This document shows, piece after piece, positions 34,403-43,235 of a stretch of DNA of 64,000 nucleotides. Numbering within the stretch: position 1 is the stretch's first letter; each line of letters begins with the position of its first letter. Position numbers and translations under genes: made by a program. Origin of the DNA: UBA4055 sp964648295 (lineage in GTDB: Bacteria > UBA4055); contig CAZYNH010000001.1 of NCBI GenBank assembly GCA_964648295.1, positions 248,001 to 312,000 on the forward strand, written 5' to 3'. The notes beneath the pieces are model-generated. The model was not told the origin of the DNA. It saw nothing but the letters and a program-made list of their open reading frames with translations, and searched no databases.

Positions 34403-35386
34403 ATGAGAACAAGAATAGGTATCGCGGGATGCGGGCACTTAGGCAAACTCCACACTAAAATGCATACGATGCTGAACGATATTTCGGAGCTTATCGGAGT
34501 ATATGATATTAATATAGAAGCAGCGAAAGCAGCTTCTGAGCAGTTTGGCTGCCGGGCGTTCGGCAATCTGGACGATATGCTTCCGCTGGTCGACGGAGTT
34601 GTCGTGGCTGTAGCAACGCAGGGGCACTACGAGGTCGCCAAAAAATGCCTCGTGGCCGGCCGGCACGTGTTCATCGAAAAGCCGATAACAGCGACCGTAG
34701 CACAGGGCGAGGAACTTGTAGCTCTGGCAGAAGAAAAAGGGCTAATAATTCAGGTCGGGCAGATCGAGCGGTACAACCCGGCGTTCAGCCAGCTTCACAA
34801 TTTTGCAATAGAACCCAAATTCATAGAAGCGCACCGGCTTGCGCCGTTCAATCCGAGAGGTGCGGATGTCTCCGTGGTGCTTGACCTCATGATCCACGAT
34901 ATTGACCTGATCTTAAGCCTCATAAAATCCGATGTGGAAAAGATCGATGCTGCAGGTGTCGCGGTTGTTACGGACACTACAGACATCGCCAACGTCAGGA
35001 TCAAGTTCAAAAACGGTGCGGTAGCAAATATGACGGCTTCAAGGATGTCACTCAAAAAAATGAGAAAGTTCAGGATATTCCAGGAGCATAAATATCTCTC
35101 CCTCGATCTTGATACAGGAATAGCCGATATTTTCTATCTCGCGGATTCAGATACTCAGGTCACTGACGGCATGGCTGTTGCTAACCTGGACCATGTGAAA
35201 AAGAAAATAATATATTCAAAGCGCGATAAGATCGAAGTGAACGCTCTTTTGGAAGAGAACAGGGATTTTGTTAATGCGGTAGCCGGAAAACACAATGTGA
35301 AAGTAACCGGCTCTGACGGACTTAAAGCACTTAAGGTCGCTGATGAAATATTGAAAGAGATCGCAAATCAGTTCAAAGGGAATTAA
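34403..35386 (+). CDS. Gfo/Idh/MocA-family oxidoreductase
   Basis: 327 aa. NAD(P)-dependent sugar or nucleotide-sugar dehydrogenase. Rossmann loop GIAGCGHLGKLHTKMH near the start, the catalytic-region EKPIT motif, GQIERYNPAF, and DLMIHDIDL in the C-terminal domain. The GQIERYNPA variant resembles the GnnA-like group (UDP-GlcNAc 3-dehydrogenase in LPS synthesis), but that is a suggestion. It is immediately followed by prmA (one intervening base), with a 9-base gap from the secreted-protein gene. Confidence 0.88.
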   Translation: MRTRIGIAGCGHLGKLHTKMHTMLNDISELIGVYDINIEAAKAASEQFGCRAFGNLDDMLPLVDGVVVAVATQGHYEVAKKCLVAGRHVFIEKPITATVAQGEELVALAEEKGLIIQVGQIERYNPAFSQLHNFAIEPKFIEAHRLAPFNPRGADVSVVLDLMIHDIDLILSLIKSDVEKIDAAGVAVVTDTTDIANVRIKFKNGAVANMTASRMSLKKMRKFRIFQEHKYLSLDLDTGIADIFYLADSDTQVTDGMAVANLDHVKKKIIYSKRDKIEVNALLEENRDFVNAVAGKHNVKVTGSDGLKALKVADEILKEIANQFKGN

Positions 35387-35387
35387 T

Positions 35388-36248
35388 ATGGAATGGTTTT
35401 CTGTTGATGTTGATGTGAACGACGAAATTGTTAAGGATGTCCTGACCGAGTTCGCTTTCTCGATAGGCTGTCAGGGCATTGAAGACCTTGACGAGACAAC
35501 ATTCGAGGATAAAAGCGGTTTGAGGCTTTTTTTTGAGGAGGACGAAGATCCTCTTGTGATCATTAATTCGCTTAACCTTTTTTTTCAGGAGCAGGGTCTG
35601 AAAGATGTGCCTATAAGCTCGGAGAAAATTCCGAACACTGACTGGCGGGAGGAATGGAAGAAGACATATGAGCCTGTCGAGGCGGGAAATTTTCTCGTCG
35701 TACCCGCATGGATGAATGTGGAGACCGATAAAATTAAGATACTCATCGAGCCGAAGATGGCTTTCGGAACAGGCACGCATGAAACTACAAAGCTCATGCT
35801 GGAGGAGATAAGCAAGCACGATCTAAAGGATACCAGCATTTTTGATGCCGGTTCAGGTTCGGGAATACTTGCCATCGCGGCAGTAAAAATGGGAGCAGTT
35901 AGCGTAACCGCGGTCGATATAGACGAGGAAAGTTACGATAACTGCAAGGAAAATGCGCATCTGAATAAAGCCGATATGCACATTCATACGAAGTTCTCCA
36001 CAGAAAGCGATTATGAAAAAGAGAATGTTTATGATAGCGTTCTGGCAAACATTAACAGGTCGGTACTCGAGGATCTTCTGCCAAAATTCAAGAAGATCGT
36101 AAAGCCGGGCGGAATGATAATTCTGTCAGGTATCCTCGTTGATGAAAATCACAGGATGTATAAAAGGATAAGCGATGTCGGAGGGCTTGTCGTTGACGGT
36201 TATTATGAGAAGAACGAATGGTGCCTCATACGGCTGGTAAAGAATTAA
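35388..36248 (+). CDS. prmA: Ribosomal protein L11 methyltransferase
   Basis: 286 aa. SAM-dependent trimethylation of L11. Seen: DWREEWKKTYEPVEAG, the binding motif PKMAFGTGTHETTKLML, the SAM loop FDAGSGSGILAIAAVKMGA, DIDEESYDNCKENAHLN, and VLANINRSVLEDLLPKF. N-terminal recognition domain about 1-100. A weak hairpin with a T run at 36262-36280 may end this unit. Confidence 0.94.
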   Translation: MEWFSVDVDVNDEIVKDVLTEFAFSIGCQGIEDLDETTFEDKSGLRLFFEEDEDPLVIINSLNLFFQEQGLKDVPISSEKIPNTDWREEWKKTYEPVEAGNFLVVPAWMNVETDKIKILIEPKMAFGTGTHETTKLMLEEISKHDLKDTSIFDAGSGSGILAIAAVKMGAVSVTAVDIDEESYDNCKENAHLNKADMHIHTKFSTESDYEKENVYDSVLANINRSVLEDLLPKFKKIVKPGGMIILSGILVDENHRMYKRISDVGGLVVDGYYEKNEWCLIRLVKN

Positions 36249-36261
36249 GAGCCATTTTTTG

Positions 36262-36280
36262 TAAACGCCTGAAGGCATTT
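36262..36280 (+). terminator. Weak terminator-like hairpin after prmA
   Basis: AAAcGCC-TGAA-GGCaTTT is a short interrupted stem 15 bases after the prmA stop. It may end the secreted/oxidoreductase/prmA unit before the promoter at 36290. Confidence 0.3.
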
Positions 36281-36289
36281 ATTAACAGA

Positions 36290-36318
36290 TTGACTAAACA
36301 GTTTATTTTAGGTATATT
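36290..36318 (+). promoter_or_regulatory. Promoter of the PqqD/ATP-grasp/decarboxylase operon
   Basis: TTGACT (36290-36295), 17-bp spacer, TATATT (36313-36318), with predicted start at about 36325 and SD GGAG before the ATG at 36356. Confidence 0.75.
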
Positions 36319-36326
36319 GTAAACTG
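36295..36326. promoter_or_regulatory. Operator-like TAAAC repeats around the -10 element
   Basis: TAAAC-A-GTTTA (36295-36305) is a palindrome overlapping the -35 and spacer. CAGTTTA (36299-36305) and TAAACTG (36320-36326) form a 7-bp inverted repeat with the -10 in its loop. A further TAAAC occurs at 36262. The arrangement suits a dimeric repressor; none is encoded adjacent. Confidence 0.5.
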
Positions 36327-36355
36327 CTTTTTTATTTAATTCACGGAGAAATATT

Positions 36356-36598
36356 ATGGATACTGATAAATTATCCGTTCTTGCGGTCAGTGAGAGCGGC
36401 TTTATTTTCGATCCTGTCACGGGGCATTCATATACCGCCAACGTAACAGGTTTGAAGATACTTGAACTTCTCAAGGCCGGCATGGACGAGGATGAGATAA
36501 AATCGGCGATCATGGATGAATTCGACGCTTCAGACGATGAAGTGACCGTCGATATTCAGGATTTTATTGAAAATCTTAAAAAATATTTCCTGGTTTAG
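36356..36598 (+). CDS. PqqD-like (RRE) small protein
   Basis: 80 aa. VLAVSESGFIFDPVTGHSYT, NVTGLKILELLKAGMDEDEI, and the C-terminal VTVDIQDFIENLKKYFLV fit the PqqD-like RiPP recognition element: three-strand wing plus helices. Such domains bind leader peptides or deliver substrates to modifying enzymes, though many free-standing members have no known partner. It begins a six-gene block with ATP-grasp, PLP decarboxylase, urea-transporter/M23 and TPR genes; gaps are 9 bases or less, or overlaps, until 39009. No precursor peptide gene is seen. Confidence 0.8.
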   Translation: MDTDKLSVLAVSESGFIFDPVTGHSYTANVTGLKILELLKAGMDEDEIKSAIMDEFDASDDEVTVDIQDFIENLKKYFLV

Positions 36599-36607
36599 GC
36601 GGATATA

Positions 36608-37660
36608 ATGAAGCTGACAGTAGCCGTAAGCGGAATCAACACGGTCGATAATCCCGGACCCGGATTCGGGATATGCAGGGCATTGAAGGAAAGCAGACTC
36701 GACATAAGAACGGTGGGGCTGGCATATGACGCTCTGGAGCCGGGAATATACCTCGATCATATCATTGATAAAAGCTATATAATGCCGTATCCTTCAGGAA
36801 GCAAAGAAGCTTTCGTAGAGCGGCTGACAGATATTCATGAAAAAGAAGAAATAGATGTTATAATTTCCGCTCTCGACGCTGAACTTCCCATCTATATGGA
36901 CATTGAGCCGGTACTCGCTGAAATGGGCATAAAGATGCTTATCCCCACAAGGGAGATGTTCAGGTTAAGAGATAAACTGAGACTGAAAGAGCTTTCGGAA
37001 AAGATCGGTGTTAAAGCACCGGAATATATCAGCTGCACATCACTTTCAGATCTGCACAAAGCCACTGAAAAACTCGGTTTCCCGTGCATGGTCAAAGGAC
37101 CGTTCTATGAAGCGTTCAAAGCGAATTCCCCCGGGGAGGCCGAAAGCTATTTCATCAAGATAGCGGCCGCATGGGGTTATCCGATTATAGCACAGAAGTT
37201 CATTCAGGGAGACGAATACGATGTTATAGGCTGCGGGGACGGGAAAGGAAATGATATCGGCGTGTTCGCTATCCGCAAAATGACGATCACCAAGCTCGGT
37301 AAGGTCTGGAACGCGGTAAGCATAAGGAACGATAAGCTGATATCGGCGGCGAAGGATGTTGTGAAGGGACTGAAATGGCGAGGCGGGTTTGAATTCGAAG
37401 TGCTGTTGGAGGATAAAACCCAGGAGATTTATGTGCTCGAGATCAATCCAAGGTTCCCGGCGTGGGTGTATTTTCCCGCCGGTTGCGGTATTAATCTGCC
37501 TGAAAGGATGGTAAGGTTTTTAACGGGAATGAACTATGAGACTCATTCTGATTATGAGAGCGGTAAACTGATGATAAGATATGTTAACGAAGTGGTAAAG
37601 GACATCTCGGATTTCGAGAAGATAAGCACTTATGGTGAATCAGGAGAGGCGGAAAAATGA
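36608..37660 (+). CDS. ATP-grasp ligase (carbamoyl-phosphate-synthase-like fold)
   Basis: 350 aa. An N-terminal Rossmann-like pre-ATP-grasp half (about 1-110; AVSGINTVDNPGPGFGICRA) is followed by the ATP-grasp domain (about 115-310). That domain shows PCMVKGPF (nucleotide Lys), AQKFIQGDEYDVIG, RGGFEFEVLL and VLEINPRFPAW, the Glu-x-Asn magnesium site. ATP-grasp enzymes ligate a carboxylate to an amine or thiol through an acyl phosphate, so an amino-acid or peptide ligase is expected. Substrate unknown. It overlaps the decarboxylase gene by four bases. Confidence 0.85.
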   Translation: MKLTVAVSGINTVDNPGPGFGICRALKESRLDIRTVGLAYDALEPGIYLDHIIDKSYIMPYPSGSKEAFVERLTDIHEKEEIDVIISALDAELPIYMDIEPVLAEMGIKMLIPTREMFRLRDKLRLKELSEKIGVKAPEYISCTSLSDLHKATEKLGFPCMVKGPFYEAFKANSPGEAESYFIKIAAAWGYPIIAQKFIQGDEYDVIGCGDGKGNDIGVFAIRKMTITKLGKVWNAVSIRNDKLISAAKDVVKGLKWRGGFEFEVLLEDKTQEIYVLEINPRFPAWVYFPAGCGINLPERMVRFLTGMNYETHSDYESGKLMIRYVNEVVKDISDFEKISTYGESGEAEK

Positions 37661-39009
37661 AAAAAGAATACATAAAACCATACATAAAAAGACAGTCGGC
37701 CGGAGTGATGAACAAGTTCGGCGTAACATACAACAAAGGGCACAGGGAAGAGATCGAAGGAGTCCCGGTCGGAAGGCTGACGGACAAATTCGGATCTCCC
37801 GTTTTCGTTTTAAGTGAGAGGATCATAAGGGAAAGATACAGGAAAATATTTTCCTATTTCTCAAGCAGGTACCCGAAAGCGAAAATGAGCTGGTCCTATA
37901 AGACCAACTACCTTGGCGCGGTGTGCTCGATACTTCATCAGGAAGGCGAGACAGCGGAGGTCGTGTCCGATTTCGAGTATGAAAAGGCGAGAAACCTTGG
38001 TGTTCCGGGGAACAGGATAATTTACAACGGCCCCTATAAACCGCTCGGGTCGCTTGTGACCGCCTTTTCAGACGGCGCGATGGTGAACCTGGACAATTTC
38101 GACGAGATCATCAAGGCCGAGGAAGCCGCAAGAAAGACCGGAAAGAAAGCCCCGGTCGGCATAAGGGTGAACATGGACACCGGCGTTTATCCACAGTGGT
38201 CACGGTTCGGCTTCCCGATCGAGAACAACGGCGCCTTCAACGCTGCGAAGAGGATATCTCACAGCGAGCATCTGCACCTCGAGGGTATCCACTGCCACAT
38301 CGGGACTTTCATGATGGATCCCAACGCATACAAGGAGGCAGTAAAAAAAGTAGTGCAGCTGATGCGGAAGATAGAAAAGGAATTTGAAATCACAATATCG
38401 TACCTCGATTTCGGAGGCGGTTTTCCCTCGAATAATAAGCTTAAAGGGACCTATCTTCCGCCTGAAGTCGCCGTCCAGCCCGTCGAGAGTTTCATCGACG
38501 CCGTGGCGGACACGCTCTTGGACGAGCTTGCGCCTGATGAATATCCCGATGTTTATCTCGAAACAGGGCGAGCCATAGTGGACGAGGCGGGTTGGCTTAT
38601 TTCCACCGTCGACGCTGTCAAACGTCTGCCGGACGGCACGAAGTCATACATCATCGATGCCGGAGTGAATCTGCTGTACACATCAGCCTGGTACAACTAC
38701 AAGGTCGAGATCGACCGCGCGGTTCACGGCGCGTATGAGAACAGCATACTTTACGGGCCGCTCTGTATGAACATAGATGTGGTGGTCGAAAGCGCGTTCC
38801 TGCCTCCTTTGCCAAAAGGGACAAGGATAATACTTTCTCCCATGGGAGCGTACAATGTAACACAGTGGATGCAGTTCATCAGATACCGTCCAGCTGTATG
38901 TATGATAATGGCGGACGGCACCCTTGAAGAGATAAGGCGTCCCGAGAGGCTGGAAGATGTTACAGGTCCGGAACGCGTACCGGAAAAACTGAAAAAATTC
39001 AATCTGTAA
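37657..39009 (+). CDS. Fold-type III PLP decarboxylase (diaminopimelate-decarboxylase-like)
   Basis: 450 aa. Alanine-racemase-fold TIM barrel. Lys82 in WSYKTNY is the PLP Schiff-base lysine. Others: the HCHIGTFMMDP histidine, DFGGGFPSNN glycine loop, LETGRAIVDEAGW (phosphate-binding ETGR) and YGPLCMNIDVV with the interface Cys-Asp region. The family decarboxylates meso-diaminopimelate, ornithine, arginine or carboxyspermidine. The N-terminus is longer than usual LysA (about 40 extra residues). With dapB far away and an ATP-grasp partner, the substrate is more likely a product intermediate than free diaminopimelate. Confidence 0.85.
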   Translation: MKKEYIKPYIKRQSAGVMNKFGVTYNKGHREEIEGVPVGRLTDKFGSPVFVLSERIIRERYRKIFSYFSSRYPKAKMSWSYKTNYLGAVCSILHQEGETAEVVSDFEYEKARNLGVPGNRIIYNGPYKPLGSLVTAFSDGAMVNLDNFDEIIKAEEAARKTGKKAPVGIRVNMDTGVYPQWSRFGFPIENNGAFNAAKRISHSEHLHLEGIHCHIGTFMMDPNAYKEAVKKVVQLMRKIEKEFEITISYLDFGGGFPSNNKLKGTYLPPEVAVQPVESFIDAVADTLLDELAPDEYPDVYLETGRAIVDEAGWLISTVDAVKRLPDGTKSYIIDAGVNLLYTSAWYNYKVEIDRAVHGAYENSILYGPLCMNIDVVVESAFLPPLPKGTRIILSPMGAYNVTQWMQFIRYRPAVCMIMADGTLEEIRRPERLEDVTGPERVPEKLKKFNL

Positions 39010-39021
39010 GATCAGGAAGAA

Positions 39022-41103
39022 ATGGAAGTAAGAAAAACAAATCCGGCTGCTGAATTCATCAGGGATGTGCTCTTTGCATATTCGAGTCTTTTTTTTATAA
39101 GGAATCAGGCACTGGGTGTAATTCTGTTCTGCGCAACGCTTTTCAACAGGAATATCGCGGTATCTGGTTTATTGGGATTGTTGACAGCCCTTCTTTTCTC
39201 AAGGTTTATAGGAATAAAGAAAGATGATCCGGTAAATAAATTGTTAACATACAATGCTCTCCTTACCGGATTTGCCGTCGGATTTATCTTCAAAATTACA
39301 TATCTGTCTGTTCTTCTGACTGCCGGAATGAGTATTTTCACTGTCCTGCTCACGTACACAATAAGTTCGGCGTTATATCTTTACTTCAAACTACCCGTCC
39401 TGAACATTCCTTTCACTATATCAGCTACGATAGTTTACCTGGCGTCTGGGAAATACAGTAGCCTGATAGTTGATTCTTTTTACAGGCAGGAATACTTTAA
39501 TCTGGATTTTATTCCGTCATATATACAGGGAATTCTCCGGGCGGCCGGGATACTGATCTTTATGCCTTACGATATTGTGGGGCTGATAATTCTGCTCGCC
39601 ATTCTTCTGTATTCCAGAATAACATTTTTTTCGGCGGTCGTGTCATATTATACGGGAATATTTTTCCTTTCTCTGTTAAAGGGAAGCATACCGCTCGCAT
39701 TCGCCGAAATATCCTCGTTCAACTTCATACTCGTCGGCGCGGCGCTCGGCGGAATGTTCCTGATACCGTCAAAGAGAACGTATCTCTTAACACTGACGGC
39801 AGTACTCGGATCGGTCTTCATAATTGATGCCGCATCGGTATTCTGGATATCTTTCGGCATACCTGTTTTTACCCTTCCGTTCAATCTGACGGTCCTACTG
39901 TATATTTATGTTCTCGGCAGTGTAAAATATGTGATGATGAATTCGACCGGCATCGAACAGCCGGAGATGGCTCTTATCGATCATCTCAACTATTCTAACA
40001 GGTTCGACTGGGAAACGCCCTCTGTCAGCCTGCCGCTCTCCGGGAAATGGACGGTCTATCAGGGTTTTGACGGCGAATGGACGCACAAGGGATTCTGGAG
40101 ATATGCTTACGATTTTGTTATCACAGAAGATGGCAGAACATTTTCGGGAGCCGGTGATAAAAAAGAAGACTATTTCTGTTTCGGTAAACCAATACTATCC
40201 CCTGCAGATGGAACGGTAGTCGAAGTGTTTGACGACCTTGACGACAATGACATAGGCGAGGTTGATAAGGCAAGTAACTGGGGAAATTATATTATAATTT
40301 ATGTCTATCCCGGCTACTATGTCGAGCTCTCACATATAAAAAAGGGATCTGTCAGGGTAAAAAAGAACGATCAGATCTCGCGCGGGCAGCTGATAGCGGA
40401 GTGCGGAAATTCCGGTTACTCGCCCCAACCTCATCTGCATATACAGGTGCAGCTCTCTCACCTGATCGGCTCACCGGGAATAGAATTCACTTTCAATTCA
40501 TTCGTTGTGAACGGCAAAAGCACTGATACAAAATATCTTTCTAAAGGTGATACTGTTATGCCGCTTTCGCCTTCAAAAACGCTGTCAAGAAAATTCCTGT
40601 TCATTCTTGATGAGGAATTTGGATATGATGTTTATAAAAATGATAATAAGACCGGCCGGATTAAGCTTAAGGTAGGAATGGGTTACGACGGCACATACTA
40701 TTTCGCGGACGAAAAAGATAACAGGCTCTATTTTGGGTCAGATAAGGGCAGATTCGTGTTCTTCAAATATGACGGCAGTAAAGGCGCCGTTCTTAAATAT
40801 TTCTTCCTTGCTATGCCGTCAGTTCCTTTAGCGGACGATGAGGATATTGAATGGAAAGAGACAGTTCCCGATAATGTTCTGAGTGTACTTGGAATGCCTC
40901 TGCTGATAAAATCCTTCAATCATAATTTGAGAAAGCTGACAGGAACTTACACAATGACCGGAAAGGATAATGTAACCGGCAGAATAACAGGTGAAAGAGG
41001 AATTATATCTGAAACAGGTGCGGAACTTGATGCCGGAAAAGGTGTCCGAAGGATCGAAGTGAAGTTTAACGGGGATAATATAAAAATAGAGAAGATAAAT
41101 TGA
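39022..41103 (+). CDS. Urea-transporter-like membrane domain fused to M23 peptidase domain
   Basis: 693 aa. Residues about 10-315 are membrane helices in two related halves. The urea-channel-like motifs LLTYNALLTG, LPVLNIPFTI and IPVFTLPFNLTVL mark each half's selectivity loop. From about 335 a LytM/M23 domain follows: H355 and D364 (THKGFWRYAYDF), PILSPADGTVVEV, WGNYIIIYVY, VELSHIKKGS and the HLHIQ ligand pair (471, 473). The first His lies nine residues from the Asp, not four, a variant zinc site. A beta-rich tail (about 520-693) is unassigned. The fusion suggests a small-molecule channel tied to periplasmic cleavage. Confidence 0.8.
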   Translation: MEVRKTNPAAEFIRDVLFAYSSLFFIRNQALGVILFCATLFNRNIAVSGLLGLLTALLFSRFIGIKKDDPVNKLLTYNALLTGFAVGFIFKITYLSVLLTAGMSIFTVLLTYTISSALYLYFKLPVLNIPFTISATIVYLASGKYSSLIVDSFYRQEYFNLDFIPSYIQGILRAAGILIFMPYDIVGLIILLAILLYSRITFFSAVVSYYTGIFFLSLLKGSIPLAFAEISSFNFILVGAALGGMFLIPSKRTYLLTLTAVLGSVFIIDAASVFWISFGIPVFTLPFNLTVLLYIYVLGSVKYVMMNSTGIEQPEMALIDHLNYSNRFDWETPSVSLPLSGKWTVYQGFDGEWTHKGFWRYAYDFVITEDGRTFSGAGDKKEDYFCFGKPILSPADGTVVEVFDDLDDNDIGEVDKASNWGNYIIIYVYPGYYVELSHIKKGSVRVKKNDQISRGQLIAECGNSGYSPQPHLHIQVQLSHLIGSPGIEFTFNSFVVNGKSTDTKYLSKGDTVMPLSPSKTLSRKFLFILDEEFGYDVYKNDNKTGRIKLKVGMGYDGTYYFADEKDNRLYFGSDKGRFVFFKYDGSKGAVLKYFFLAMPSVPLADDEDIEWKETVPDNVLSVLGMPLLIKSFNHNLRKLTGTYTMTGKDNVTGRITGERGIISETGAELDAGKGVRRIEVKFNGDNIKIEKIN

Positions 41104-42506
41104 GAAATACACTGATTACGGTTCTGATAGCAACGGCCTCCCTATACGCATTGATAAAAACGGATGAGCTGCTAATCAAAGGGGATGAATTCTATTTTAA
41201 GGGTGACCTGCAAAAAGCGCTGGAATACTATTTTGAGGCTGAAAATATTGAACCGGGAAATGCGGGAGCTATGACCGGAATTTATAACGCTTCCATCAAT
41301 TCGGGTTCTATCCGGACAGCGAATGGTTATGCTTATAAACTTCTTAAGACGAACAATTCGGAGATCAATCAGGACAGGGTAATTTATTCTGACGCTCTGC
41401 TGGGAAAAACATCGTACGCTGAGAAACTGCTGAAAAACAGGCCTGATTATTTTAGGAAAAAACAGGTATACTATCTTGCGGGGAGCGGATTATCTCAGAC
41501 AGGATATTATCAGGCAACTGCCGACTGGTACAGGAAAGCAATTGACGACGGTTTCAGTTCCTACGAGTTTAAAAAAAATTATAATGCTGTGCTCCCTAAG
41601 CTCAACGATGACAGAAAATATCTTGATGTTATATTTTCAAAGTATTCTTACGGTTCCAGCGATCTTCTTCTGGGCGGTTTCAATCTTAATATAAATTATA
41701 ATTTCGGAGCGGGAAAGCACAGGTTCAATACAAATTTCGTTATGCAGGAGACAGGCATAGATCCGGCCATGAATGATGAGGTCGGATTTACCTTCTATGA
41801 CGATATTGGCCAGTATGAGTTCTTCGGCCAGTACAATTACGCTCTTAACAGGTTCATTACCTTATACGGAGGGCTTAAAGGAAGTGTTCTGGTGAACGAT
41901 TATGTTCAGAGCGCATCAGCAGTTTCAGCCGGAGCACGGATATGTTACGGTATTCTCAGGGTTAATACATATACGAACTATTCCGGAATTAATTACGATT
42001 ATTACGAATTTACCGAAAATCCGATTCCGCGAGAAAAAAAATACAGGACTTACAGCGGTTCCTTTTCATCGGTCCAGAATACTATCGACATCTCTTTGAG
42101 CATAAAGGGAGTTTATGCGGGAGGTATCGCTCATGTTGTTAATGATATCGGGTCAAGTTATGCCGAGGATATGATAAGTTCAGACAGGGATACACTTGTA
42201 ACAACTATATCGCCGGCTATAATCAGCAAAGATACCAGATTCTTATACGGGGCTACTGCCGGGTATATTAACGAGAAATACGATATGTTCGCAAGCTGGA
42301 CAACAGGCGATATGTTTCTCGTCAACACCGGCGAGGGGAGATACCTGAACACTAACGATTCAAAACTTAAACAGAATATTCTTGCCGGAGTCATTTTCAG
42401 AAAGCTTTTCGGGGACTGGATACTCGGTTACACTTTTTCATATTCTGATTTCGATGACTATACGATCATGACGAATTCAATAATAGCAAATTATAACTGG
42501 AGATAA
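41100..42506 (+). CDS. TPR plus YaiO-like outer-membrane beta-barrel
   Basis: 468 aa, TTG start (TTGA overlap with the previous stop). A signal-peptide-like N-terminus (LITVLIATASLYA) is followed by TPR helices to about residue 190 (LQKALEYYFEAENIEPGNAG). From about 195 there are amphipathic strands rich in Tyr, Asn and Gly (GGFNLNINYNFG, LYGGLKGSVLV, DWILGYTFSYSDF), ending in NYNWR. This fits YaiO-family TPR-barrel proteins, some linked to polysaccharide export. Function here is unknown; co-transcription suggests export of the locus product. Confidence 0.75.
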   Translation: MRNTLITVLIATASLYALIKTDELLIKGDEFYFKGDLQKALEYYFEAENIEPGNAGAMTGIYNASINSGSIRTANGYAYKLLKTNNSEINQDRVIYSDALLGKTSYAEKLLKNRPDYFRKKQVYYLAGSGLSQTGYYQATADWYRKAIDDGFSSYEFKKNYNAVLPKLNDDRKYLDVIFSKYSYGSSDLLLGGFNLNINYNFGAGKHRFNTNFVMQETGIDPAMNDEVGFTFYDDIGQYEFFGQYNYALNRFITLYGGLKGSVLVNDYVQSASAVSAGARICYGILRVNTYTNYSGINYDYYEFTENPIPREKKYRTYSGSFSSVQNTIDISLSIKGVYAGGIAHVVNDIGSSYAEDMISSDRDTLVTTISPAIISKDTRFLYGATAGYINEKYDMFASWTTGDMFLVNTGEGRYLNTNDSKLKQNILAGVIFRKLFGDWILGYTFSYSDFDDYTIMTNSIIANYNWR

Positions 42507-42508
42507 AA

Positions 42509-43120
42509 ATGAGAAAATTGATGATAGTGTGTTTCACACTGCTTTTTAGCTGTCTTTCCGCCGAAATGACGCAGAAAGAAATAGAAAGCTCATACTGGAG
42601 TTCATACAGCTACGAATCGGCTCAGAAATACGATAAAGCTATATCATCGTTAAACAAAGTGTACAGTGAATATCCGAACGGGTATACCGTGAATTACAGG
42701 CTCGGATGGCTATACTATTTATCGGGAAACTATTCTAACGCCCATAAACATCTCGAGGCGTCTTTGCTGATCTACCCTTACTCGGTCGAGGTATTGAACA
42801 CGATAAACCTAATAAATGTTGCGAAAATGGAATGGGATAATGTAGAGATCCAGTCTTCAAAGGTTTTCAAGATAGATTATTATAACTACTATGCGAATTA
42901 CTGGTACTCTGTGGCATTAATGAGGCAGAAAAAATACGACCATGCCATTAAGACCGCAGACAAAATGCTTGCGATTTTCCCTACGAATGTTGTTTTCCTT
43001 AATATTCTTGCAGAGAGTAAATTTCTGGCGGGCGAAAAGGATGAGGCCATGCTGATATTCGGAAGCGTAATTATACTTGATAAGGACAACGAAACGGCAA
43101 AATACTATCTGGGCCGATAA
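42509..43120 (+). CDS. Secreted TPR protein
   Basis: 203 aa. Signal peptide (MRKLMIVCFTLLFSCLSAEM) followed by about four TPR-like helical pairs: KYDKAISSLNKVYSEYPNGY, YYLSGNYSNAHKHLEASLLI, RQKKYDHAIKTADKMLAIFP and LAGEKDEAMLIFGSVIIL. The Cys at LLFSC is followed by Leu-Ser, so it is not a clear lipobox; location is periplasmic or membrane-anchored. Probably a periplasmic partner of the preceding barrel. It ends the 36.3-43.1 kb locus. Confidence 0.75.
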   Translation: MRKLMIVCFTLLFSCLSAEMTQKEIESSYWSSYSYESAQKYDKAISSLNKVYSEYPNGYTVNYRLGWLYYLSGNYSNAHKHLEASLLIYPYSVEVLNTINLINVAKMEWDNVEIQSSKVFKIDYYNYYANYWYSVALMRQKKYDHAIKTADKMLAIFPTNVVFLNILAESKFLAGEKDEAMLIFGSVIILDKDNETAKYYLGR

Positions 43121-43151
43121 AACAAAGTCACTGAAATACATAAAAATTTAT

Positions 43152-43180
43152 TTGATTTATGCACAATAAAGTCATAAATT
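43152..43180 (+). promoter_or_regulatory. Possible promoter for the acyl-CoA ligase operon
   Basis: TTGATT, 17-bp spacer, TAAATT in the 115-base gap before the ligase gene. The -10 matches consensus only partly, so this is tentative. Confidence 0.35.
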
Positions 43181-43235
43181 ATTTATCTTTAGATTATACC
43201 ATAGATGATTTAAATAAATAAAGGGAGAAAGTTAA

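Noticed and set aside
37657..39009. Simple assignment as LysA for lysine synthesis
   Set aside because: The N-terminal extension and the PqqD/ATP-grasp neighbours point to a different substrate; dapB is 25 kb away in another operon.
39022..39970. Urea uptake for nitrogen supply together with the glutamine synthetase-like gene
   Set aside because: The two genes are 32 kb apart, there is no urease, and the channel is fused to a peptidase inside an unrelated operon.
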